Below are positions 53,255 to 62,306 of a stretch of 64,000 nucleotides of DNA, in pieces. The notes beneath the pieces are model-generated. The model worked only from the letters and a program-made list of their open reading frames with translations. It was not told the DNA's origin and made no database searches. Position numbers and translations under genes: made by a program. The first letter of the stretch is position 1; each line of letters begins with the position of its first letter. Origin of the DNA: Antarcticibacterium flavum (GTDB taxonomy: Bacteria > Bacteroidota > Bacteroidia > Flavobacteriales > Flavobacteriaceae); contig NZ_CP040812.1 of the NCBI RefSeq assembly GCF_006159205.1, positions 2,418,001 through 2,482,000 of the forward strand, read 5' to 3'.

Positions 53255-54067
53255 ATGAAAGATAAGAGGATATTGTACGTATCATCTGAAGTTATACCTT
53301 ACCTGCCCGAAACCGATATATCATCTATGTCTTTTGAAGCCGCTAGAATGGTAAATGGCCTGGGAGGCCAAATCCGGATCTTCATGCCTCGCTATGGGAA
53401 TATAAATGAAAGACGTCACCAGTTACACGAGGTGATAAGACTCTCGGGGATGAACCTGGTGATAGATGACCTTGACATGCCTCTTATAATAAAAGTAGCA
53501 TCTATACCCAAAGAAAGGATGCAGGTGTATTTTATTGATAACGAAGATTACTTTAAAAGAAAAGCTACGCTCACAGATGAGGACGGGAATCTTTTTCCAG
53601 ATAATGATGAGAGGGCAATTTTCTTTGCTAAAGGAGTTATAGAAACCGTTAAGAAACTTAACTGGGCGCCCGATATTATTCACGTTCATGGCTGGCTTTC
53701 ATCGCTGCTGCCGCTTTACCTGCGCAATTATTACGGGAAAGAACCACTGTTTGCCGATGCAAAAATTGTGACATCGATATACAATCAAAGCTTTGATGAA
53801 ACGTTAGATGATAACCTGGCCAAAAAGATCCTGTTTGACGGTCTGGAAAATTCTGATGTTAAACACCTTAAGAAGCCTACGTATGTGAATCTCATGAAAA
53901 CTGCAATTGATAATTCAGATGCCGTTATCATTGGTGGAGATGATATTCCTGAGGAATTAAAAAAATACCTTAACAAAGTGGAAAAACCCGTATTAGATTA
54001 TAAAACTCCTGAAGAATTCTCCACTGCTTACCAGGAATTTTATAATTCCCACGTTTTATCCCAATAA
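53255..54067 (+). CDS. stand-alone glycogen/starch synthase-type (GT5) N-terminal domain
   Basis: A 270-residue protein resembling only the N-terminal half of GlgA (usual 470-490 residues): YVSSEVIPYLPETDISSMSFEAARM, RIFMPRYGNINERR, PDIIHVHGWLSSLLPLYLRN. The C-terminal nucleotide-sugar-binding Rossmann domain is absent, and the KTGG loop after SSEV in GlgA (here PETDIS) is not conserved. It is thus unlikely to be a glycogen synthase by itself. It is 14 bases upstream of the DUF4270 lipoprotein gene, which in turn is 5 bases before glmS. Confidence 0.8.
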   Translation: MKDKRILYVSSEVIPYLPETDISSMSFEAARMVNGLGGQIRIFMPRYGNINERRHQLHEVIRLSGMNLVIDDLDMPLIIKVASIPKERMQVYFIDNEDYFKRKATLTDEDGNLFPDNDERAIFFAKGVIETVKKLNWAPDIIHVHGWLSSLLPLYLRNYYGKEPLFADAKIVTSIYNQSFDETLDDNLAKKILFDGLENSDVKHLKKPTYVNLMKTAIDNSDAVIIGGDDIPEELKKYLNKVEKPVLDYKTPEEFSTAYQEFYNSHVLSQ

Positions 54068-54081
54068 GTAATTTATACCGA

Positions 54082-55626
54082 ATGATTTTATTGAAAAGAT
54101 TTCGCTCCATACCGGCGGTAATACTCATGGTATTGGCTTTTATCTCCTGTGATGATGATTTTCACTCTATAGGCGGGGAACTTGTTGGAGGGCAAATTGA
54201 TGCCCTTCCTAAATATGATGCAGGAGTGGTGGCATATAGCAAGAAGCTTCCACCTGTTCAAACTAATAACCTGCCCTTACACCTCCTGGGAGTTTATAAC
54301 GGGCCGGTATATGGAAGCCATACAGCTAATGTACTTACCCAGCTTTCCCTTCCATCTGGAAATCCATCTTTTGGCAACCGGCCAAGGCTGGACAGTGTAG
54401 TGCTTACCCTACCATATTTTAGCACAAGACTGGAAGCAGACGAGCAGGGAAATAATGTGTACAGGCTGGATTCTGTTTATGGAAATTCCCCTATTAAACT
54501 CACAGTTTCCAGGACTAACTATTTCATAAACGATTTTGATCCCGATGCGAATTTCGAGAACAGGCAGCGATATTACTCAGATAAGGGTGCAGTATTTGAA
54601 AACTCGATCATTGGGGACCCATTATATGAAAACGATTCATTTGTGCCGTCTACTGCAGAGGTTAGTTTTCGTGAACCTAATCAAACCGGTGTTCTGGATA
54701 CAGTAACTGTTGCTCCACGGTTAAGGGTGCACCTTCCGCTGGAATTCTTCCAGGAGAATATAATCGATAGAGAGGGTTCTACAGAATTGTTCAATAATAA
54801 TAACTTCAGGAACTTCATTCGCGGCCTTTACTTTAAGGCAGAGCCGATAAATGATGATGGTACTATGATGTTGCTCAATTTTAGAGATTCAAACGCGGGC
54901 ATTATCCTTTATTACACTAATACCATTGAAGAGGAAGGGGAGGAAGACGTTTTGGAAGAGAATAGCTTTAAATTAAACTTTGGTCCTAACCTTATCAATA
55001 CCTATTCCCAGGAGCTTTCACCGCAAATTGAAGCAGGCATCCAGGCATCTAACGAAGAAACAGGAGGTGAACGTCTTTACCTCAAAGGCGGGCAGGGCAG
55101 TATGGCGGTCATAGACCTTTTTGATGAGGAAGAGCTGGAAGAACTGAGATCAAGAGATTGGCTTATAAATGAAGCAAATCTTACTTTTTACGTTGACCAG
55201 GCTACAGTCCAGGGTGGAAGTACAGAGTCCGAGAATATTTACTTATATGATTTGACAACCAACCAGCCACTCAGTGATTTTTACAGTGGCCGGGATCAAA
55301 GTGGAAACTTAATTAGGAATCCTATACATGCACCGGTTCTTGAACGGGATGAGGATGCCAATGGGATATTTTATAAAATTAGGATTACCAGTCATATTCG
55401 GGAAATATTAGAAGGAAATACAGATAATGTAAAGCTAGGGTTGGTTGTTACTCAAAACACCGGGTTAATAAACCCTGCTGCGCTAAGAACACCTGTTGGA
55501 CCTGTTTCACAAGTACCTATTGGTTCAGTTCTTACCCCCAGAGGAACAATATTACATGGGAATTTATCTTCCAACGAGGATAAAAGATTAAAATTCAATA
55601 TTTATTATACAGATATAAGCAATTAG
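54082..55626 (+). CDS. DUF4270 family outer membrane lipoprotein
   Basis: A 514-residue lipoprotein. Cys23 is in the lipobox (LAFISC) and is followed by DDDFHSIG, a fit to the Bacteroidota surface-export signal. Family motifs are GVYNGPVYGSHTANVLTQL, SVVLTLPYFST and FIRGLYFKAEPINDDGTMML; it ends LSSNEDKRLKFNIYYTDIS. The function is unknown. It is part of a three-gene cluster with the GT5-domain gene upstream and glmS downstream. Confidence 0.85.
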   Translation: MILLKRFRSIPAVILMVLAFISCDDDFHSIGGELVGGQIDALPKYDAGVVAYSKKLPPVQTNNLPLHLLGVYNGPVYGSHTANVLTQLSLPSGNPSFGNRPRLDSVVLTLPYFSTRLEADEQGNNVYRLDSVYGNSPIKLTVSRTNYFINDFDPDANFENRQRYYSDKGAVFENSIIGDPLYENDSFVPSTAEVSFREPNQTGVLDTVTVAPRLRVHLPLEFFQENIIDREGSTELFNNNNFRNFIRGLYFKAEPINDDGTMMLLNFRDSNAGIILYYTNTIEEEGEEDVLEENSFKLNFGPNLINTYSQELSPQIEAGIQASNEETGGERLYLKGGQGSMAVIDLFDEEELEELRSRDWLINEANLTFYVDQATVQGGSTESENIYLYDLTTNQPLSDFYSGRDQSGNLIRNPIHAPVLERDEDANGIFYKIRITSHIREILEGNTDNVKLGLVVTQNTGLINPAALRTPVGPVSQVPIGSVLTPRGTILHGNLSSNEDKRLKFNIYYTDISN

Positions 55627-55631
55627 AAAAT

Positions 55632-57479
55632 ATGTGCGGAATTGTTGGTTATATAGGACACAGGGAGGCGTATCCCATCGTTCTTAAAGGATTAAAGCGG
55701 TTGGAATACCGGGGATATGATAGTGCCGGGATCGCCCTTTTTGACGGGACAGCCCTAAATCTTTGTAAGACAAAAGGTAAGGTGGCAGATCTTGAGAAGA
55801 AATTTGAAGAAACCACTTCTACCTCTGGAAATATAGGAATTGGGCACACACGCTGGGCAACTCACGGGGTGCCGAATGATGTAAACTCTCACCCTCATTA
55901 CTCAAATTCAGGTAACCTGGTGATCATACATAATGGGATCATCGAGAACTACGACTCTCTAAAGAAAGAACTTTCTAAAAGGGGTTATACATTTGAATCT
56001 GATACAGATACAGAGGTGCTCGTAAATCTTATTGAGGATGTTATGGTCAATGAAGAGGTAAAGCTTGGAAAAGCGGTACAAATTGCATTGAACCAAACTG
56101 TTGGAGCATATGCTATCACAGTTTTTGATAAAAGAAAACCAAATGAACTGGTAGTTGCCCGCTTGGGTAGCCCACTGGCCATTGGGATTGGGGAAGATGA
56201 ATATTTCATCGCATCTGATGCTTCACCGTTTATTGAATTTACCAGCAATGCGATCTATCTTGAAGATGGAGAAATGGCGGTGGTAAGAAGAGGAAAGCCT
56301 ATCAAAGTAAGAAAAATTCACGATGATTCCCTTGTAGATCCTTATGTACAGGAGCTGCAGCTTAACCTGGAACAAATTGAAAAGGGGGGCTATGACCACT
56401 TTATGCTTAAGGAGATCTATGAGCAACCAGATGCCATAACCGATACTTACCGCGGTAGAATGCTGGTAGATGAAGGTATTATAAGAATGGCAGGGGTAGA
56501 TGACAATATTGAAAGAATTGCCAATGCAAAAAGGATCATTATTGTCGCCTGTGGTACTTCCTGGCACGCCGGCCTGGTCTCAGAATATATCTTTGAAGAT
56601 CTTGCAAGAATACCTGTTGAGGTGGAATACGCTTCAGAATTCAGGTATAGGAATCCGGTGATTTATGAGAATGATGTGGTAATCGCTATTTCTCAAAGTG
56701 GTGAAACGGCAGATACTATGGCGGCCATAAAGCTTGCAAAGGAAAAAGGAGCTTTCGTATTTGGAGTTTGTAATGTAGTGGGTTCATCCATTTCCAGGGA
56801 AACCAATGCAGGCGCCTATACACACGCAGGGCCCGAGATTGGAGTTGCATCAACCAAAGCTTTTACTACTCAAATTACGGTGCTTACTCTTATCGCTCTA
56901 AAACTTGCGAAATACAGGGGAACTATCTCAGATTCTGATTTTAGGTACCATTTGCAGGAGCTGGACAGGATTCCGGCAAAGATCTCCAAAGTACTGGAGG
57001 AGAATGAACATGTTAAAATTATTGCTGAAAAGTATAAAGATGCTCCAAACTGTCTTTACCTGGGCAGGGGGTATAATTTCCCCGTTGCGCTTGAAGGTGC
57101 TTTAAAACTGAAAGAAATTTCATATATTCATGCTGAAGGTTACCCTGCTGCTGAAATGAAGCACGGGCCAATAGCACTTATCGATGAACAAATGCCTGTG
57201 GTGGTGATCGCTACCCGCAAAGGTCATTATGAGAAAGTGGTAAGCAACGTGCAGGAAATAAAATCAAGAAAAGGGAAGATCATTGGTATTGTTACTGAAG
57301 GTGATGAGGCCGTAAGAGAACTTGCAGATTATGTAATCGAAGTTCCGGAAACAATGGAATCACTTACCCCATTGTTAACCACTATTCCTTTACAATTATT
57401 ATCCTATCACATAGCAGTGATGTTAGGCAAGAATGTGGACCAGCCACGTAACCTGGCAAAATCTGTGACAGTAGAATAG
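55632..57479 (+). CDS. glmS: glutamine-fructose-6-phosphate aminotransferase (isomerizing)
   Basis: A 615-residue GlmS. The N-terminal Cys2 (MCGIVGYIG) is the glutaminase nucleophile. Two SIS domains include CGTSWHAGLVSEY, SQSGETADTM and AEGYPAAEMKHGP; it ends LAKSVTVE, the family C-terminus. It makes glucosamine-6-phosphate for cell wall and LPS. The gene ends at an intrinsic terminator. Confidence 0.97.
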   Translation: MCGIVGYIGHREAYPIVLKGLKRLEYRGYDSAGIALFDGTALNLCKTKGKVADLEKKFEETTSTSGNIGIGHTRWATHGVPNDVNSHPHYSNSGNLVIIHNGIIENYDSLKKELSKRGYTFESDTDTEVLVNLIEDVMVNEEVKLGKAVQIALNQTVGAYAITVFDKRKPNELVVARLGSPLAIGIGEDEYFIASDASPFIEFTSNAIYLEDGEMAVVRRGKPIKVRKIHDDSLVDPYVQELQLNLEQIEKGGYDHFMLKEIYEQPDAITDTYRGRMLVDEGIIRMAGVDDNIERIANAKRIIIVACGTSWHAGLVSEYIFEDLARIPVEVEYASEFRYRNPVIYENDVVIAISQSGETADTMAAIKLAKEKGAFVFGVCNVVGSSISRETNAGAYTHAGPEIGVASTKAFTTQITVLTLIALKLAKYRGTISDSDFRYHLQELDRIPAKISKVLEENEHVKIIAEKYKDAPNCLYLGRGYNFPVALEGALKLKEISYIHAEGYPAAEMKHGPIALIDEQMPVVVIATRKGHYEKVVSNVQEIKSRKGKIIGIVTEGDEAVRELADYVIEVPETMESLTPLLTTIPLQLLSYHIAVMLGKNVDQPRNLAKSVTVE

Positions 57480-57498
57480 TTGTTTTTAAACGAGTTTG

Positions 57499-57533
57499 AA
57501 ATGCCCCTTCTATTCCCGGAAGGGGCATTTTTT
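57499..57533 (+). terminator. glmS terminator
   Basis: An 11-bp perfect stem AAATGCCCCTT (57499-57509) with AAGGGGCATTT (57520-57530), followed by a T-run. Confidence 0.9.
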
Positions 57534-59285
<1,752 letters not shown>

Positions 59286-59286
59286 A

Positions 59287-59369
59287 TAGTATTGAGTATT
59301 GAGTAGTTAGTATTGAGAGCTTAGCTCCCGCACTACTACTCAATACTCAATTCTCATTACTCAATACTA
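59287..59369 (+). repeat. ATTGAGTA-type palindromic repeat between atpD and atpC
   Basis: A perfect 17-base inverted repeat, ATTGAGTATTGAGTAGT (59291-59307) with its complement (59335-59351), plus an outer pair TAGTATTGA (59287-59295)/TCAATACTA (59361-59369). It uses the same unit as the element at 31704-31765 and, like it, lies just before the start codon of the downstream gene (8 bases before the atpC ATG). Confidence 0.88.
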
Positions 59370-59377
59370 GAAAAAAT

Positions 59378-59665
59378 ATGTATTTAGAAATAGTTACTCC
59401 TGAAGCAGTAGTATTTGGGGCTGAGGTTGAAGCAGTAAAAGTTCCCGGTGTCGATGGAGAATTCCAGATGCTTAATAATCACGCACCTATTGTTTCTCTT
59501 CTTATCGAAGGCGAGGTTAAGATAAATCTTGCGGCAGGAGCTGCTGCAGATATGAAAAAACTTTCGGATGCTTTTAGAAAAGAAGGGAATAATGTTCTTT
59601 ACTATAATGTAAAGGGAGGAGTTCTTGAAATGAAAGATAATAAAGCCATTATTCTGGCAGATTAA
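59378..59665 (+). CDS. atpC: F0F1 ATP synthase subunit epsilon
   Basis: A 95-residue short epsilon subunit: only the N-terminal beta-sandwich (MYLEIVTPEAVVFGAEVEAVKVPG, GEFQMLNNHAPIVSLL) is present, without the C-terminal helical hairpin that inhibits hydrolysis in E. coli. This is a shortened form, seen in several Bacteroidota. The gene is 92 bases after atpD, with the palindromic repeat between. Confidence 0.93.
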   Translation: MYLEIVTPEAVVFGAEVEAVKVPGVDGEFQMLNNHAPIVSLLIEGEVKINLAAGAAADMKKLSDAFRKEGNNVLYYNVKGGVLEMKDNKAIILAD

Positions 59666-59684
59666 GATATTGATAATATATTTT

Positions 59685-59716
59685 AAAAACCCTGTTGAGC
59701 GATCAACAGGGTTTTT
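59685..59716. terminator. bidirectional terminator between atpC and the XRE/DUF2975 operon
   Basis: A perfect 14-bp stem, AAAAACCCTGTTGA (59685-59698) with TCAACAGGGTTTTT (59703-59716), loop GCGA, and T-runs on both sides. Confidence 0.92.
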
Positions 59717-59775
59717 AATTTATTAAATTTTAATATAAATATGCCGCTCCGGAGCTAACAAGGAGATTAGTTATA

Positions 59776-59982
59776 CTATTCTTCTTTGTATTCCAAAATA
59801 TCCCCTGGTTGGCAATCAAGGGCTTTGCAAATGGCCTCCAGGGTGGAGAACCTTACTGCTTTCGCTTTTCCCGTCTTGAGAATGGAGAGATTCGCATTGG
59901 TGATCCCAATGGCTTCTGCCAGCTCATAGCTCTTCATATTCCTTTCTTCAAGGATCCTGTCCAGGTTTATAAGAATTGGCAT
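59776..59982 (-). CDS. XRE-family helix-turn-helix regulator (YozG-like)
   Basis: A 68-residue Cro/CI-type regulator. The helix-turn-helix is at about 16-40 (KSYELAEAIGITNANLSILKTGK), with LEAICKALDCQPGDILEY at the end, a pattern of short YozG-type regulators. It is the last gene of the DUF2975 operon, 1 base after the second DUF2975 stop. It may bind the long inverted repeat at the operon promoter; that is inference. Confidence 0.88.
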   Translation of the reverse strand: MPILINLDRILEERNMKSYELAEAIGITNANLSILKTGKAKAVRFSTLEAICKALDCQPGDILEYKEE

Positions 59983-59983
59983 T

Positions 59984-60553
59984 TTATACTGTGAATTTAT
60001 TTTCTTCCATCAAATTATTTCCTTCCTTAAATATTTCAGCAAGAATGAAAGCAATGAGGGCCACAAGTAAAATGTCAAGGGATACCGAAAAAGAAGTCGT
60101 TGCATGATTCCCAAATTCCCAATAATTAAAAATTGAAAAAGCAGTTATAAGTAGACAGTAATATCCAATATTCTTAAATGCATCAACATTCGCCTGATGG
60201 AATGTCTCAAGTTTTCTAACAGATTGTAAAACCTTCTGAAACTGACTAATTGAGAGATAAATTAAAAATAGAATCCCCGCAAACTTTAAATAATTAAAAT
60301 ATAAAGAGGCTAATTTCCAATCTGTAAATCTTAAGTCCTCCTCATGCGCAGGTATTTGGCCAGTGGAAGTTTCTGTTTTAATAAATACGATTGAATCTAC
60401 CTCCGGCTTGTTTACCTTCCACTCACTATAAAAATCCGGTTCAAATTGGGAGTGAATAAAAACTGCAGTGATCATAATAATTGTAATACCAATAATTACT
60501 TTAAATAACTGGCAAAAGAAATTTGCGATGTTCAATAGTGAATTTCTGTTCAT
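59984..60553 (-). CDS. DUF2975 family membrane protein (second copy)
   Basis: A 189-residue membrane protein with four predicted helices, two at each end of the protein (FKVIIGITIIMITAVF, FAGILFLIYLSISQFQ, CLLITAFSIFNYW, ILLVALIAFILAEIF). It ends with MEENKFTV, the DUF2975 tail. A larger soluble loop lies between helix 1 and helix 2 (about 35-90). The start at 60553 is chosen because the family N-terminus begins there; a frame open upstream would overlap the first copy. DUF2975 proteins are often encoded with an XRE regulator, as here. The role is unknown. Confidence 0.8.
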   Translation of the reverse strand: MNRNSLLNIANFFCQLFKVIIGITIIMITAVFIHSQFEPDFYSEWKVNKPEVDSIVFIKTETSTGQIPAHEEDLRFTDWKLASLYFNYLKFAGILFLIYLSISQFQKVLQSVRKLETFHQANVDAFKNIGYYCLLITAFSIFNYWEFGNHATTSFSVSLDILLVALIAFILAEIFKEGNNLMEENKFTV

Positions 60554-60615
60554 AGGAATTATGGCTAGTTTACTTAAATGAATGCCTTTTATAGGTTTAC
60601 CAGATTTTAGGTCTA

Positions 60616-61143
60616 TTAAACCGTTAAGTCGTTTTCCTGCTGCAAACTTCTCGCGTAACTGAACGCTTTTGAAAGAAGAAGGAAGAAAAGTCCTATTGCC
60701 AGGATAAACCAAACAGAATTAAAAGAAGAATCAAATGCTCCTCCCGCCTTAATTTCCCTCTCGAATACTATGGGCAATGTAAATTCCAGTATTATTTCAA
60801 ATAAAACCGTAAAAATTAGTAATTGCCCAATTAACTTAAGTCCTGAGATTTGTAAAGGAGTGAAAAGTTTTCTCTTAAAAAAACTCCGAACCACCTTTCT
60901 CATAATATAGACAGCATAAATGAAAAGAGTGGAAATGAGGAGCTTTAAAAATATTCCAACTGCAAATGCAAAATTAAACTCTGTGATTTGATAATGATGA
61001 ATAGTAAGATTAACGGGGATATCTGTAAAAAAATAAAATACAGTAAAAAGTAAGCGGAAAATTAGACCAATGAGGGTAAACCAGAATATTACGTCCAGTA
61101 AAGTTTTTAATAATACCGGAGGTTTCAAAACAGAAGATTTCAT
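60616..61143 (-). CDS. DUF2975 family membrane protein (first copy)
   Basis: A 175-residue membrane protein with four predicted helices (LLDVIFWFTLIGLIFRLLF, FAVGIFLKLLISTLFIYAVYIM, LIGQLLIFTVLFEIILEF, VWFILAIGLFFLLLSKAF). It ends SLQQENDLTV, the family tail. It shares the general layout with the next gene but little close sequence identity, so an old duplication is likely. The ATG at 61143 is chosen; a TTG at 61167 is inside the -7 box (TACATTTG, 61165-61172). Confidence 0.8.
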   Translation of the reverse strand: MKSSVLKPPVLLKTLLDVIFWFTLIGLIFRLLFTVFYFFTDIPVNLTIHHYQITEFNFAFAVGIFLKLLISTLFIYAVYIMRKVVRSFFKRKLFTPLQISGLKLIGQLLIFTVLFEIILEFTLPIVFEREIKAGGAFDSSFNSVWFILAIGLFFLLLSKAFSYARSLQQENDLTV

Positions 61144-61200
61144 TTTTTTATTGTTTATCGATAACAAATGTAAATTATATTATTGATAAACAATAAAAAA
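61144..61200 (-). promoter_or_regulatory. promoter and long inverted repeat of the DUF2975/XRE operon
   Basis: A perfect 16-base inverted repeat, TTTTTTATTGTTTATC (61144-61159) and its complement (61185-61200), separated by 25 bases. Between them lie the -7 box TACATTTG (minus strand, 61165-61172) and a perfect 10-base palindrome, TTATCGATAA (61155-61164), that overlaps the left arm. The position over the promoter suggests operator sites for the encoded XRE regulator. Confidence 0.7.
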
Positions 61201-61224
61201 AGCGAATATATATGTGTGGGATTT

Positions 61225-62064
61225 TTAATTCGCCAATCTCTCAGCAGCAACTGCTATCTTTTCCCCGGCTCCATTCACGGCGAGACGGGAGATGTTATGT
61301 AATTTGTATTCGGCCAGATCTGCTATCTGTATCCACTTGCTTTCTCCAAGCATATCATACATTAAAAGCTTATTGTCCTGGCCCGCCAGGATCCTGTTTT
61401 TATCCAGCCATACGTAATCCTGCACATCCTGGGGTAGCGCCGTGAGGAAATAACTTTCGGGCTCCCCATCTACGTTATCTATAAGATAGAGGTCCAGCTC
61501 ATTTTGGTCATTTCTTACAGTGTAACTCATCGAGCCCGTTCCCGGAACTTTGTGCAGGGAACGACCTGCCCGGCTAACAATCTTCGTGGCGATATCCTCT
61601 TCGAGATCGAGTAAAACGAGGTCCATCCCCGTACCATTGAGGACAGTAGTAAGAATTCTCAATTCATCGTAAAAGGCGAAATAACCTATTTTAAGATCCT
61701 TGTGCAGCAATTTGGAGTCATCTTGCATCATCCAGTCATACCTGTAGAGCCTTTGAAGCCCTGTGGTGTCAAGTCTTACAGCGGCGACATCATTTGTACC
61801 GGGAATGCGGGCGGGAGAATATTCGCTGCCATGGCGTGTTATGCTTTTAATTTCTTCTTCGTGGATGCCAATATTATGTGCTGCAATTTCAGTTTGGCCA
61901 TTAATGGTCCTGGAGTATAAGATAATATCGTTAGAATAAAAGGATGGCTGATTGTCATACCCGGGATTATTGGAAATATTTTTTCCGTTTTTGAATTGCA
62001 GTTCCTTGCCTTCAGCAACTATATCAAACACAAAGATCTCGGGATTTGAATTTTCCTGTGCCAT
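61225..62064 (-). CDS. TolB-like beta-propeller protein, start disrupted
   Basis: A 279-residue protein from the ATG at 62064: SNDIILYSRTINGQTEIAAH, GSEYSPARIPGTNDVAAVRL and later segments repeat in a WD40/PD40-like style (one repeat about every 45-55 residues), typical of TolB-like propellers. Upstream, in the same frame, 13 codons (NYKYAIIILCFPL) form a signal-peptide-like stretch that runs into the MAQE start and reaches a stop codon (62104-62106) with no ATG, GTG or TTG. The mature protein would start around MAQ/E, so the annotated start lacks an export signal. The start is thus uncertain and the gene may be partly decayed. Confidence 0.65.
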   Translation of the reverse strand: MAQENSNPEIFVFDIVAEGKELQFKNGKNISNNPGYDNQPSFYSNDIILYSRTINGQTEIAAHNIGIHEEEIKSITRHGSEYSPARIPGTNDVAAVRLDTTGLQRLYRYDWMMQDDSKLLHKDLKIGYFAFYDELRILTTVLNGTGMDLVLLDLEEDIATKIVSRAGRSLHKVPGTGSMSYTVRNDQNELDLYLIDNVDGEPESYFLTALPQDVQDYVWLDKNRILAGQDNKLLMYDMLGESKWIQIADLAEYKLHNISRLAVNGAGEKIAVAAERLAN

Positions 62065-62271
62065 TAGTGGAAAACACAGAATAATGATCGCATATTTGTA
62101 GTTTTAGGGAAGATATTTCAAAAAACATAAAACTTCGGCAATTCACACGAAGATTTTCTCAATAATTACATAAAAAATAATTACCATTTTTTCATATCCA
62201 TCTCGAACTCCAGTCCTTTATTTGCAATTCTTATAAGCCGCTTTTGTTTATTGAACTTCAATAATAACTGT

Positions 62272-62279
62272 TATATTTG
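62272..62279 (+). promoter_or_regulatory. -7 box TATATTTG of the antiporter gene, with -33 TTG
   Basis: Exact TAnnTTTG; a TTG at 62251-62253 lies 18 bases upstream. The ATG at 62307 follows after 27 bases. Confidence 0.6.
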
Positions 62280-62306
62280 CGTATTACAGACATTTTAAAT
62301 TACCAC

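Noticed and set aside
61144..61200. Reading the inverted repeat as a terminator for the TolB-like gene
   Set aside because: On the minus strand the stem is followed by A residues rather than T; the position over a -7 box fits an operator better.
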